Assembly: GCA_964454255.1 (NCBI GenBank)
Contig: CAYVSY010000016.1
Location: forward strand, 1-17,983
From: CAYVSY01 sp964454255
GTDB lineage: Bacteria > Bacillota_I > Bacilli_A > RF39 > UBA660
Length of the DNA stretch: 17,983 nucleotides
Direction of reading: 5' to 3'
Below the pieces are notes generated by a model. That model made no database searches. It was not told the origin of the DNA and saw only the letters and a program-made list of their open reading frames with translations. This document shows, in pieces, positions 5,978 to 14,512 of the stretch (its first letter is position 1; every line of letters starts with the position of its first letter). The position numbers and the translations under genes are program-made.

Positions 5978-7852
5978 TTATTCGTTATCTTTATCGTCGT
6001 TTTTAATTTCATAAGTTGGCATTTTTTTATTTTCTACTAAATAATCAATTTGTTCTTTAGTAAGAGTTTCGTTTTCTAATAATGCATTGGCAATTAAATC
6101 TAATAAATCTTTATTTTCTTTTATTATTTTTTTAGTCTTTGCATAACAATCGTTAATTATACTTCTCATTTCCTCATCAATTTCATGAGCCACGGTATCT
6201 GATACATTTCTATTTTTAGTATAATCTCTACCTAAAAAAGTATTTGTATCTGGTTCTTCAAAGCGAATAGGACCAAGGTTACTCATTCCATATTCGGTAA
6301 CCATGCTTCGTGCAATCTTAGTAGCTTTTTTAAAATCATCGTGAGCGCCAGTAGTTATTTCGTTAAATTCTATTTCTTCGGCAATGCGACCACCTAATAA
6401 ACCAGATATTGATTCTAATAATTCGTTTTTAGTATAATTAAATGTTTCTTCTTTAGGAGTCATCATGGTATATCCGCCGGCAGGGCCACGTGGAATAATA
6501 GTAACTTTCTGAACATCGTTAGCTCCATCTAATTTTAGCCCTAAAACAACATGTCCGGCTTCGTGGTAGGCAACTAATTTTTTTTCTTTTTCGGTATATT
6601 TTTTTGTTACTTTAGCTGGTCCCATTAAAACGCGATCGGTTGCTTCGTCAATTTCGTTCATAGTAATTTGTTTTTTGTCTCTTCTAACTGTTAATAAAGC
6701 AGCTTCATTAAGTAAATTTTCTAAATCAGCTCCACTAAAACCTGGTGTTCTTTTAGCTAAATAATCTAGAGTAATATTTTTAGCTAATGTTTTATTTTTA
6801 GCATGAACTTTTAATATTTCTTCTCTGGCATTTTTATCTGGAAGTGATACGGTAACTTGTCTATCAAATCTTCCCGGTCTAAGTAATGCTGGATCTAAAA
6901 CGTCTGGTCTATTAGTAGCGGCAATTATTATAATACCTTCGTTTGCACCAAATCCATCCATTTCAGTAAGTAATTGATTTAGTGTTTGCTCACGTTCGTC
7001 ATGGCCACCACCTAAACCAGTTCCTCTTTGTCTACCGACAGCGTCAATTTCATCTATAAATATTAAGCATGGTGCATTAAATTTAGCTTGTTTAAACATA
7101 TCTCTTACACGACTAGCACCAACACCTACAAATAATTCTACAAAATCAGAACCGCTAATATAATAGAAGGGAACTTTTGCTTCACCTGCAACAGCTCTTG
7201 CTAATAGAGTTTTACCAGTTCCTGGAGGTCCTACTAACAGAACACCTTTAGGAATTCTTGCACCCATACTTTGAAATTTCTTTGGATTTTTTAAGAAATC
7301 AATTAATTCTTGAACTTCTTCTTTTTCTTCTGTTAATCCAGCCACATCTTTAAATGTTGTTTTTGTTCCTTCTTCTAACAACTTGGCTTTACTTTTTCCA
7401 AAATCCATTGATTTTGAATTTCCTCCAATTTGTCTTGAAACTAACCATAATGTTCCGAGAACTAATAATCCGATTGGTAAAACATTGACAATAATTGCTA
7501 ACCAAGATGATGCTTCTGGATCGGTTACAATTGTTAATTTAAATTCATTATTATCTCTATTTTTTAGTATTCTTGATATTACTTCATCAGAACGAGGTAA
7601 AGTCAAAATAAAACTTTCATTATCACCATAACTCTTTAATTTACCCGTTATTTCATATACTTCTGTTCTTGTTTTTGGGGTAATGGTTATTTCTAATATT
7701 TCATTATTAGTCATACTTTTAATAAAATCGTCGTATGCCCATTCATTAACTTTTCTACCAGCATTATCAAAAAATATTAAGCATCCAATAATAAATAAGA
7801 AAAGTCCTATATATGGGATTATCCCTCTTTTAAAATTTTTGTTGTTTTTCAA
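5978..7852 (-). CDS. ftsH: ATP-dependent zinc metalloprotease FtsH
   Basis: 624 aa from TTG 7852. Membrane-bound hexameric AAA+ protease degrading misassembled membrane and regulatory proteins. Layout: membrane span at about 11-28, extracytoplasmic domain, second span at about 116-139, Walker A GPPGTGKT 208-215, pore-loop region near FVGVGASR, Walker B LIFIDE 263-268, second region of homology with RPGRFDRQ near 325-332, and zinc site HEAGH 430-434. The acidic C-terminus (EIKNDDKDNE) is typical. TTG 7852 is preferred because AAAGGA ends nine bases upstream, like spoVG; GTG 7870 and ATG 7861 are alternatives. The start lies inside the 3' end of tilS, so the two are coupled. hprT, usual between them in Bacillus, is absent. 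Confidence 0.96.
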   Translation of the reverse strand: MKNNKNFKRGIIPYIGLFLFIIGCLIFFDNAGRKVNEWAYDDFIKSMTNNEILEITITPKTRTEVYEITGKLKSYGDNESFILTLPRSDEVISRILKNRDNNEFKLTIVTDPEASSWLAIIVNVLPIGLLVLGTLWLVSRQIGGNSKSMDFGKSKAKLLEEGTKTTFKDVAGLTEEKEEVQELIDFLKNPKKFQSMGARIPKGVLLVGPPGTGKTLLARAVAGEAKVPFYYISGSDFVELFVGVGASRVRDMFKQAKFNAPCLIFIDEIDAVGRQRGTGLGGGHDEREQTLNQLLTEMDGFGANEGIIIIAATNRPDVLDPALLRPGRFDRQVTVSLPDKNAREEILKVHAKNKTLAKNITLDYLAKRTPGFSGADLENLLNEAALLTVRRDKKQITMNEIDEATDRVLMGPAKVTKKYTEKEKKLVAYHEAGHVVLGLKLDGANDVQKVTIIPRGPAGGYTMMTPKEETFNYTKNELLESISGLLGGRIAEEIEFNEITTGAHDDFKKATKIARSMVTEYGMSNLGPIRFEEPDTNTFLGRDYTKNRNVSDTVAHEIDEEMRSIINDCYAKTKKIIKENKDLLDLIANALLENETLTKEQIDYLVENKKMPTYEIKNDDKDNE

Positions 7853-9176
7853 TATAATCATTCCTTTCACAATCTTTAAGTATTATATCATAAATATTAT
7901 TTTTTTCAATATTGTATATTGATTTTTTTAAATTTGGAATCCATAAAATATTATCGTCATTATCCACAATAACGGGATAATTGTCCCTTAAACTAGTTGG
8001 AACTTTTTCATTAATAAAAATATCTTTAATTTTTTTACTTCCATTTAATCCTTTTACTTTAATTATATCGCCTATTTTTTTATTTCTTATATATAGGGGC
8101 ATTTTTAAATTTTTTGAATTTAATCTACAGATATCATTACCATCTTCTAAACAATCATCAATTATTTTAATAATATGATTATTAATGATATTTTCTTTAT
8201 CTAGTTTAATTTTATAATTATTTTGAAAGGTATTGTTTAAATTAAAATATAAATTGTTGTATTCTTTTTTGACTATTACATTATTGGGCAAATTTTGAAT
8301 TAAATTTGGTTTATCATTATAAATAATATTTTGTATATTATTTATGTGTTTTTCTTTTATAATTCCACTAGCATTGTTATAAATTTGTTTTAAAATATAA
8401 TAAATAATATGTTTTTGAATAAAGGGATCTTCTTTAATGAATTTATTTATATTTAATATATTTTTTTTATAAATATTAGGAATTGTTTTTTCAATTGTTC
8501 TTTTAATATAATCGTCATATTCGTGTAAGATATTAGAATATTTATAAAATTTTATATGAATGATGCTATCTTCTTTTTTTAATAGTGGTAATACTGTGTT
8601 TCTATGTCTGTTTCTTGTATATTTATTGGAAAAATTTGTTTTGTCAACATAATATTTAATACCATATTGTTCACAATAATTTAGTAAATCTCCTTTGGTA
8701 TATTCAATAAATGGTCTAATAATATAATATTTATTGTTATATCCGATCTTTTTAAAACCGGCATATCCTTCTAAATCAGAACCACGTTCTATTTTCATTA
8801 AAATAGTTTCAATTAAATCATCACCATGATGAGCTAAAAATAAATATTTAGTATAATATTTTTTCATTAGTTTTTCGTAAAAATTGTATCTTTTATGTCT
8901 AGCTTCATTTTCAAAATTATTCTCTGTCCAATTGTTTAATTTTATTGATTCAAATATAATATTATTTTTTTCACAATATTTTTTAACATATAGTTCTTCT
9001 TCATCACTTTCTTTTCGAACTTTATGGTTAATATGTGCACAAATAATTTTTTTATCACAATTACGAATTAAATAATGAAGCAATGCCATTGAATCTGGGC
9101 CACCACTTACACCAACAATTATATTCTCATAATTGTCTAAACATAAATCTTTTAGTAAATTGTTTGTAATAGTCAT
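7830..9176 (-). CDS. tilS: tRNA(Ile)-lysidine synthase TilS
   Basis: 448 aa. TilS modifies C34 of tRNA-Ile2 (CAU) to lysidine using ATP, switching codon reading from AUG to AUA and charging from Met to Ile; it is essential, and AUA is very common in this genome. The N-type ATP pyrophosphatase P-loop SGGPDS is at 24-29, and the HHGDDLIETILM segment and RNRHRN are family-typical. The C-terminal region (roughly 350-435, with IRNKKIGDIIKVKGLNGSKK) is the substrate-binding domain. ATG 9176 is preceded by AGGTGAT three bases away. It overlaps the start of ftsH by 23 bases. Confidence 0.95.
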   Translation of the reverse strand: MTITNNLLKDLCLDNYENIIVGVSGGPDSMALLHYLIRNCDKKIICAHINHKVRKESDEEELYVKKYCEKNNIIFESIKLNNWTENNFENEARHKRYNFYEKLMKKYYTKYLFLAHHGDDLIETILMKIERGSDLEGYAGFKKIGYNNKYYIIRPFIEYTKGDLLNYCEQYGIKYYVDKTNFSNKYTRNRHRNTVLPLLKKEDSIIHIKFYKYSNILHEYDDYIKRTIEKTIPNIYKKNILNINKFIKEDPFIQKHIIYYILKQIYNNASGIIKEKHINNIQNIIYNDKPNLIQNLPNNVIVKKEYNNLYFNLNNTFQNNYKIKLDKENIINNHIIKIIDDCLEDGNDICRLNSKNLKMPLYIRNKKIGDIIKVKGLNGSKKIKDIFINEKVPTSLRDNYPVIVDNDDNILWIPNLKKSIYNIEKNNIYDIILKDCERNDYIEKQQKF

Positions 9177-9197
9177 ATTATCACCTACTTGTTAGAT

Positions 9198-9226
9198 ATT
9201 ATAACATATTTTCTTATTTTTTTAAT
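9198..9226 (-). promoter_or_regulatory. Extended -10 promoter of the tilS-ftsH operon
   Basis: On the - strand TATAAT occupies 9203-9198, preceded by TG-T (9206-9204), a full extended -10. The -35 region (9226-9221, ATTAAA) is poor. The predicted leader is about 15 bases. Confidence 0.55.
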
Positions 9227-9371
9227 TTTTTTAAATTATCGAATTATTATTTTGATATAAGATAAATAAAAAAATTATTTTGTATTTTAAATATTGTTTA
9301 TTATATAAAGATAATATAAATTATATTTTATTATTATTTTTAAGTTTGTCTCTTATTATGACTATTTAGCA

Positions 9372-9416
9372 AATTACTTTTATTGCAATGTTCAAAACCA
9401 TTAAATAAAAGCAATT
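9372..9416. repeat. Imperfect inverted repeat upstream of parA
   Basis: AATTACTTTTATT (9372-9384) and AATAAAAGCAATT (9404-9416) are reverse complements with one mismatch in 13, separated by 19 bases. No T run follows, so it is not an obvious terminator. It lies 30-70 bases upstream of the parA -10, where an operator could be. Chance similarity in AT-rich DNA is possible. Confidence 0.4.
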
Positions 9417-9441
9417 AACTATTTCTTTTTTCTTATTTTTT

Positions 9442-9450
9442 TGGTAAAAT
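9442..9450 (+). promoter_or_regulatory. Extended -10 of the parA-parB operon
   Basis: TGGTAAAAT: TG at 9442-9443 and TAAAAT at 9445-9450, with no good -35 17 bases upstream. Predicted leader about 25 bases. Confidence 0.45.
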
Positions 9451-9481
9451 AGATAATAGATTGATGTAGAAGGTGAAGATT

Positions 9482-10297
9482 GTGGGAAAGGTAATTGCGA
9501 TGGTAAATCAAAAGGGTGGTGTTGGTAAAACAACTACTAGTATAAATTTATCATCTTCATTAGGAATATTAAACAAAAAAGTTTTACTTATTGATTTTGA
9601 TGCTCAAGGTAATGCCACAACTGGTGTTGGAATAAATAAAGGTGATGTAGAAAATACTATATATGAAGTTTTAATTAATAAAATACCAATTGATAATTCA
9701 ATTATTAAAACAAAATATAAAAATTTGAGTATTATTCCGGCCTATATGAATTTAGCTGGACTTGATATTGAATTAATTAATATGGAAAAGAAGGCAATAG
9801 AAAAAGGAATATTATTTGATAAAACAAAACAATTAAAAGTAGAATTAGACAGAGTAAAAAATAATTATGATTATGTTATAATTGATTGTCCACCATCACT
9901 GGGTATATTGACAACAAATGCTTTAAGTGCAGCTGATTCAGTTATTATTCCTGTTCAGTGTGAATTTTTTGCTTTAGAGGGAATTATGCAATTAATGAAT
10001 ACAATAATGTTAGCTAAGAAAAAAATAAATCCAGAATTAGATATAGAAGGTGTTTTACTTACTATGCTGTATTCAAATACTAATTTGGGTTTGGAAGTGG
10101 TAGAAAACATTAGGGGCTTTTTTAAAGAAAGAGTATATGATACTATTATTCCACGATTGGTTCGATTAGCTGAATCACCATCACATGGTAAACCAATATC
10201 ATCATATGATCCTAAAAGTAAAGGAACTTTGGCCTATTTAAATTTAGCTAAGGAGGTAATTGAAAGAAATGCAAGAAAAGAAGAAAGCTCTAGGTAG
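9482..10297 (+). CDS. parA: Chromosome-partitioning ATPase ParA (Soj)
   Basis: 271 aa. ParA/MinD-type P-loop ATPase that binds DNA as an ATP dimer, works with ParB at parS in origin segregation, and in Bacillus (Soj) regulates DnaA. Deviant Walker A KGGVGKTT at 11-18 with signature Lys11, DFDAQGNATTG at 38-48, Walker B VIIDCPPSLG near 132-141. The C-terminal SPSHGKPISSYDPKSKG is the chromosomal Soj signature. GTG 9482 is chosen because MGKVIAMVNQ aligns with Soj MGKIIAITNQ and GAAGG (9469-9473) lies eight bases upstream; the in-frame GTG at 9473 overlaps that site. It overlaps parB by about 30 bases. Confidence 0.95.
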   Translation: MGKVIAMVNQKGGVGKTTTSINLSSSLGILNKKVLLIDFDAQGNATTGVGINKGDVENTIYEVLINKIPIDNSIIKTKYKNLSIIPAYMNLAGLDIELINMEKKAIEKGILFDKTKQLKVELDRVKNNYDYVIIDCPPSLGILTTNALSAADSVIIPVQCEFFALEGIMQLMNTIMLAKKKINPELDIEGVLLTMLYSNTNLGLEVVENIRGFFKERVYDTIIPRLVRLAESPSHGKPISSYDPKSKGTLAYLNLAKEVIERNARKEESSR

Positions 10298-11150
10298 AGG
10301 GCTAGAACAATTATTTACAAATGAAATCCTTGATTTTGATTCCTTTGAAAATAATATTGTAGAATCAGCAAGTCAAGATGAAATATTAGAAATTAATTTA
10401 AATGAAATTAGGAGTAATCCATATCAACCAAGAAAATCATTTGATCAAAATGCTTTAGATGAATTGGCTTTATCAATTAAAAATTATGGCGTTTTTCAAC
10501 CAGTTATATTAAAGAAAAGTATAAAAGGTTATGACTTGGTTGCTGGAGAACGAAGAGTAAAAGCATCTAAATTAGCTGGCAAAGTAACTATTCCAGCAAT
10601 TATTCGCAATTTTACGGATAGTGAAATGAGAGAGATTGCTTTGTTAGAAAATCTTCAAAGGGAAAATTTATCAGCTATTGAATTGGCTTGGGCTTATAAA
10701 GGAATTATTGATAGTCTTCATATTAGACAAGAAGATTTAGCTGATAAAATAGGTAAAAGTAGAAGTCATATCACTAATATGTTGGGATTACTTCGATTAC
10801 CTAAAAATGTTCAAGATATGATACTAAATAATAAATTATCAATGGGACATGCTAGAGTATTAAGTAAAATAGAAGATGTTGAAACAATTAAAGAATTGGC
10901 TAGTAGAATACTTGATAAGAATTTAAGTGTTCATGATTTAGAAAATATAACATCTAATAATAATGATATTAAGAAAAAAAATATTGTTTCTAGAAAAAAA
11001 GTATTTAATGATTATCGATATTTAGAAAATAATATGAAAGAAATATTGGGAACTAAAGTAAAAGTTTCAAATAAAAAGATGGAAATTTATTTTGAAAATA
11101 TAAATGATTTAAATAGAATATTAGAGACAATGAATATTACAATTGAATAA
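10269..11150 (+). CDS. parB: Chromosome-partitioning protein ParB (Spo0J)
   Basis: 293 aa. ParB binds parS and uses CTP to clamp and spread along DNA, loading condensin and stimulating ParA; Spo0J is also needed for sporulation. Visible: N-terminal ALGRGLEQLF (ParA-contact region), RSNPYQPRK at 49-56, CTP-binding GERR at 93-96, LLENLQRENLS at 125-135, and helix-turn-helix QEDLADKIGKSRSHITNMLG at 154-173. The start is uncertain: AAGGAGG at 10250-10256 is only three bases before TTG 10260 and 12 before ATG 10269; the ATG is preferred. No parS was found in the window. Confidence 0.94.
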   Translation: MQEKKKALGRGLEQLFTNEILDFDSFENNIVESASQDEILEINLNEIRSNPYQPRKSFDQNALDELALSIKNYGVFQPVILKKSIKGYDLVAGERRVKASKLAGKVTIPAIIRNFTDSEMREIALLENLQRENLSAIELAWAYKGIIDSLHIRQEDLADKIGKSRSHITNMLGLLRLPKNVQDMILNNKLSMGHARVLSKIEDVETIKELASRILDKNLSVHDLENITSNNNDIKKKNIVSRKKVFNDYRYLENNMKEILGTKVKVSNKKMEIYFENINDLNRILETMNITIE

Positions 11151-11172
11151 CTCAAAACGAGTTATTTTTTTT
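11146..11172 (+). terminator. Intrinsic terminator of parA-parB
   Basis: AATAACTC (11146-11153), loop AAAAC, GAGTTATT (11159-11166), then T to 11172. The left arm includes the parB stop. Confidence 0.85.
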
Positions 11173-11257
11173 AGGTTTGAATAACTTTTAGTTAACAAAA
11201 TTAAATATAGTTTTAAAAAATAGTAATTGTTTTATAAATTTAATATTTGTTTTTCCA

Positions 11258-11270
11258 TATAATATATAAT
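11258..11270 (+). promoter_or_regulatory. Tandem TATAAT elements, probable csp promoter
   Basis: Two overlapping-register TATAAT hexamers (11258-11263 and 11265-11270) lie about 115 bases before the cold-shock gene; no clear -35 accompanies either. They would give a leader of about 100 bases, similar to the long structured leaders of other csp genes. Confidence 0.4.
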
Positions 11271-11382
11271 AAATGAGGGTTGTATTTTATGTCGAAATAT
11301 GTAGTCTTAATATTAATAACATAATAAATATTTTGTTTTATAATTTAAATGTAAGGTATTACGGAAGGTGAGGTGGATGTAA

Positions 11383-11595
11383 ATGAGTGGAAAAGTTAAA
11401 TGGTTTAATAACGAAAAAGGTTATGGATTCATTGATTATATGACCGGTGAAGACATATTTGTTCATTATTCTGCAATTAAACAAGATGGTTATAAGTCTT
11501 TAAACGAAGGACAAGTAGTATCTTTTGATTTAATTGAAACTCCAAAAGGATTACAAGCGGTTAATGTATCTATTATGTGCGAAGTAAAGAATTAG
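11383..11595 (+). CDS. csp: Cold-shock-domain protein (CspA family)
   Basis: 70 aa, a single cold-shock OB fold. RNA-binding motifs RNP1 (KGYGFI, 12-17) and RNP2 (DIFVHY, 24-29) and the N-terminal GKVKWFN are intact. These proteins bind single-stranded RNA and act as RNA chaperones. ATG 11383 is set by AGGTGG at 11371-11376; immediately upstream, ATGTAA at 11377-11382 forms a start-stop pair abutting the real start. It has its own terminator. CspA, B or C type cannot be assigned from the sequence. Confidence 0.94.
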   Translation: MSGKVKWFNNEKGYGFIDYMTGEDIFVHYSAIKQDGYKSLNEGQVVSFDLIETPKGLQAVNVSIMCEVKN

Positions 11596-11617
11596 AAACA
11601 ATTGTTTCTTTTTTTTT
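11594..11617 (+). terminator. Intrinsic terminator of csp
   Basis: The palindrome AGAAACAATTGTTTCT begins inside the csp stop codon and is followed by a T run to 11617. Confidence 0.75.
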
Positions 11618-11624
11618 AATATAA

Positions 11625-11633
11625 TGATATAAT
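11625..11633 (+). promoter_or_regulatory. Extended -10 promoter of gltX-cysS-yugP
   Basis: TGATATAAT: TG at 11625-11626 and TATAAT at 11628-11633; the -35 region falls in the csp terminator and is weak. The leader would be about 10 bases. Confidence 0.45.
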
Positions 11634-11649
11634 ATTACTAGGTGATTTT

Positions 11650-13080
11650 ATGGAAAAAGTTAGAACAAGATTTGCACCATCTCCAACAGGATTTATGCAT
11701 ATCGGTAATTTACGAAGTGCAATATTTGAATATTTGATTGCAAAACACGACAACGGTGATTTTATTCTTCGCATTGAAGATACTGATCAAACACGTAAAG
11801 TTGATGGAGCTGTTGAATTTATATATGATACCTGTAATTTATGTGGACTTAATTTTGATGAAGGGCCTGATAATCCTGGTAAATATGGACCTTATATTCA
11901 AAGTTTAAGAAAAGATATTTATAAAGAATATGCTTTAAAATTAGTTGAATTAGGGAAGGCATATTATTGTTTTTGTGACGAAGAAAGATTAGAAAGTTTA
12001 AGAAAAGATGCCGAAATAAGAAAAGTGGCTTTTAAATATGATGGTTATTGTAAAGGCTTATCAAAAGAAGAAATTAAAAGAAAAATTACTAACGGTGATA
12101 AATATGTTATAAGACAAATAATGCCTAAAGATGGTGTTAGTTCTTATCTTGATGTTGTTTATGGAAATATCAACGTTGATAACAATATATTAGAAGATCA
12201 GATCTTATTGAAATCAGATGGTTTTCCTACATATAATTTTGCCAATGTAGTTGATGATCATTTAATGAAAATAACTCATGTTGCTAGGGGTAATGAATAT
12301 TTAATGTCTACACCAAAATATAATTTACTATATGAAGCTTTTGGCTGGGAAAAACCAATATATATTCATTTACCAATGGTTTTAGGAGAAGATGGTCAAA
12401 AATTATCAAAAAGAAATGGTGATGCTTCTTTTATGGATTTATATAAAGAAGGCTATTTACCAGATGCTATTGTTAATTATTTGGTTCTTTTAGGTTGGAG
12501 TCCTGAAACAAACGAAGAAATTTTTTCTATGGAAGAATTGATTAAAATATTTAATCCCAAAAGAATTAGCAAATCACCATCTATTTATGATGTTAAAAAA
12601 TTGGGCTGGGTTAATGCTCATTATATAAAAAAATTAAATATTAATGAATTACTTAATATTACTAAACCTCATTTAGAAAAAGCATATGATTTATCTACCA
12701 AAGATGAAACATGGTTAAAAGAATTGGTTCTTTTATATCAAAGCGAATTAAAGTATGGTGCTGAAATTGTAGAATTAACTAAATTGTTTTTTGATGAAAG
12801 CTTTCAAATGAATGAAGAGTGTGAAACATTTATGCAAAGTGATGGAATAATTTCAAACACATTAAATGTTTTTAAAAACGAGATAGAAAAAATTACTGAT
12901 TGGACAATTAATAGTATTAATGAAGCAATTAACATAACCAAAGATAAAGCTAATGTTAAAGGGAAAATGTTATATATGCCTATTAGAATAAAAACTACTT
13001 CGATTATGCATGGACCAGATTTGGCTAATACTTTATATTTATTGGGTAAAGATAAAGTCCTAAACAATTTAAAAAAATAA
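11650..13080 (+). CDS. gltX: Glutamyl-tRNA synthetase GltX
   Basis: 476 aa, class I synthetase attaching Glu to tRNA-Glu; in most Bacilli it also charges tRNA-Gln for GatCAB amidation (whether this one does is inference). HIGH-type motif HIGN at 17-20 within PSPTGFMHIGNLR, KMSKS-type KLSKR at 251-255, and RIEDTD at 41-46. C107, C109, Y130 and C134 have the same spacing as the zinc ligands of the E. coli enzyme, so a zinc site is likely. The C-terminal anticodon-binding domain is present. AGGTGAT precedes ATG 11650. First gene of an operon with cysS, as in B. subtilis, but cysE is absent. Confidence 0.96.
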   Translation: MEKVRTRFAPSPTGFMHIGNLRSAIFEYLIAKHDNGDFILRIEDTDQTRKVDGAVEFIYDTCNLCGLNFDEGPDNPGKYGPYIQSLRKDIYKEYALKLVELGKAYYCFCDEERLESLRKDAEIRKVAFKYDGYCKGLSKEEIKRKITNGDKYVIRQIMPKDGVSSYLDVVYGNINVDNNILEDQILLKSDGFPTYNFANVVDDHLMKITHVARGNEYLMSTPKYNLLYEAFGWEKPIYIHLPMVLGEDGQKLSKRNGDASFMDLYKEGYLPDAIVNYLVLLGWSPETNEEIFSMEELIKIFNPKRISKSPSIYDVKKLGWVNAHYIKKLNINELLNITKPHLEKAYDLSTKDETWLKELVLLYQSELKYGAEIVELTKLFFDESFQMNEECETFMQSDGIISNTLNVFKNEIEKITDWTINSINEAINITKDKANVKGKMLYMPIRIKTTSIMHGPDLANTLYLLGKDKVLNNLKK

Positions 13081-13101
13081 TATAATTAATGGGGTGATTA
13101 A

Positions 13102-14502
13102 ATGAGACTTTATAATACGCAAACTAGAAATATTGAAGAATTTCAACCTAAAAATAAAAATAAGGTAACATTATATACATGTGGACCGACGGTATATCAT
13201 TATGCTCATATTGGTAATTTAAGATGTTATATAATGGAAGATATATTGGAAAAATCCTTAAAATATATCGGCTATAATGTTGATAGAGTCATGAATATAA
13301 CTGATGTTGGACATTTAACTAGTGATTCTGATACTGGTGATGATAAAATGTTAAAAGGTGCTATTAGAGAAAACAAAACAGTTATGGAAATTGCAGAATA
13401 TTATACTAATTGTTTTTTTAACGATTGTAAATTATTGAATATTAATAAGCCTAATACTGTTATTTCGGCTACATCTTGTATTAATTTATATATTGATATG
13501 ATTTCTAAATTATTAAATGATGGCTATGCTTATAAAAGCGGAGATAATATATATTTTGATACGTCTAAATTAGATAATTATTATACCTTAACTAATCATA
13601 AAGAGGAAGATTTAATAATTGGAGCTAGAAATGATGTTAATGAAGATATAAATAAAAAAAATAAAACTGATTTTGTTTTATGGTTTACTAAATCAAAGTT
13701 TCAAAATCAAGAATTAAAATGGGATAGTCCATGGGGATTAGGATATCCAGGATGGCATATTGAATGTTCATGTATTTCTTTAAAATATTTAGGTGAATAT
13801 TTAGATATTCATTGTGGTGGTGTTGATAATATTTTTCCCCATCATACTAACGAAATAGCTCAAACTGAAAGTTATATTGGTCACAAGTGGTGTTCTTATT
13901 GGTTTCATGTAGAACATTTAAATGATGCAAAAGGTAAAATGAGTAAATCAAATGGTGAATTTCTTACAATAAATTTATTAAAAAATAAAAATTATAATCC
14001 ATTGGCCTATCGTCTAATGTGTTTAAACAGTCATTATCGTAAGCAATTAGCTTTTTCGTATGAACTATTAGATAGTTGTCAAAATACATACGATAAATTA
14101 CTTAGCAAAGTAAAATTAATTAAAAAAAATGATAATTCTGCAGAAATACAGAATAGTATGATTAATAAATACAAAGAATTATTTATGGAAGCTGTTAATG
14201 CGGATTTAAATACATCAATGATGCTTACTATTTTGTATGATGTTATCAAGGATGAAAAAGTTAATAATAAAACAAAATTATATTTAATTAATGATTTCGA
14301 TAAAATACTTTCACTTGATTTGTTAGAAGATAAAAAAATTGATGAAATAAAATTAAATTATATAAAAGAAATAATAAAAAAAAGAGAAGAAGCTAAAAAA
14401 AACAAGAATTATGAATTAGCTGATAGTATTAGGAAATCTTTAGAAGAACAAAACATTTTTATTAAAGATACTAGAGAAGGACCAATATTTGAAATAAGAT
14501 AG
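13102..14502 (+). CDS. cysS: Cysteinyl-tRNA synthetase CysS
   Basis: 466 aa, class I, zinc-dependent. Zinc ligands are C27 (YTCGPTVY), C222 (WHIECS), H247 and E251 (FPHHTNEIAQ); HIGN at 36-39 and KMSKS at 279-283 are perfect. The length is normal and the C-terminal anticodon-binding region with EEAKKNKNYELAD is present. Ribosome site GGGGTGAT lies just before ATG 13102, 21 bases after gltX. Its stop overlaps the Shine-Dalgarno sequence of the next gene. Confidence 0.97.
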   Translation: MRLYNTQTRNIEEFQPKNKNKVTLYTCGPTVYHYAHIGNLRCYIMEDILEKSLKYIGYNVDRVMNITDVGHLTSDSDTGDDKMLKGAIRENKTVMEIAEYYTNCFFNDCKLLNINKPNTVISATSCINLYIDMISKLLNDGYAYKSGDNIYFDTSKLDNYYTLTNHKEEDLIIGARNDVNEDINKKNKTDFVLWFTKSKFQNQELKWDSPWGLGYPGWHIECSCISLKYLGEYLDIHCGGVDNIFPHHTNEIAQTESYIGHKWCSYWFHVEHLNDAKGKMSKSNGEFLTINLLKNKNYNPLAYRLMCLNSHYRKQLAFSYELLDSCQNTYDKLLSKVKLIKKNDNSAEIQNSMINKYKELFMEAVNADLNTSMMLTILYDVIKDEKVNNKTKLYLINDFDKILSLDLLEDKKIDEIKLNYIKEIIKKREEAKKNKNYELADSIRKSLEEQNIFIKDTREGPIFEIR

Positions 14503-14512
14503 GAGGATGAAT

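Larger units (their letters stand above)
9177..9481. other. Divergent intergenic region between tilS and parA
   Basis: About 300 bases, almost entirely A/T. It holds the leftward tilS promoter near 9198-9226 and a rightward -10 element near 9445. No coding frame, DnaA box or parS-like palindrome was found. The only structured element I see is the imperfect inverted repeat at 9372-9416, listed separately. Confidence 0.6.

Noticed and set aside
7960..7968. TTATCCACA, a perfect DnaA-box consensus
   Set aside because: A single box inside tilS coding sequence, with no cluster nearby; most likely chance.
12804..13067. Leftward open frame opposite gltX
   Set aside because: Antisense to the anticodon-binding domain of gltX; no ribosome site.
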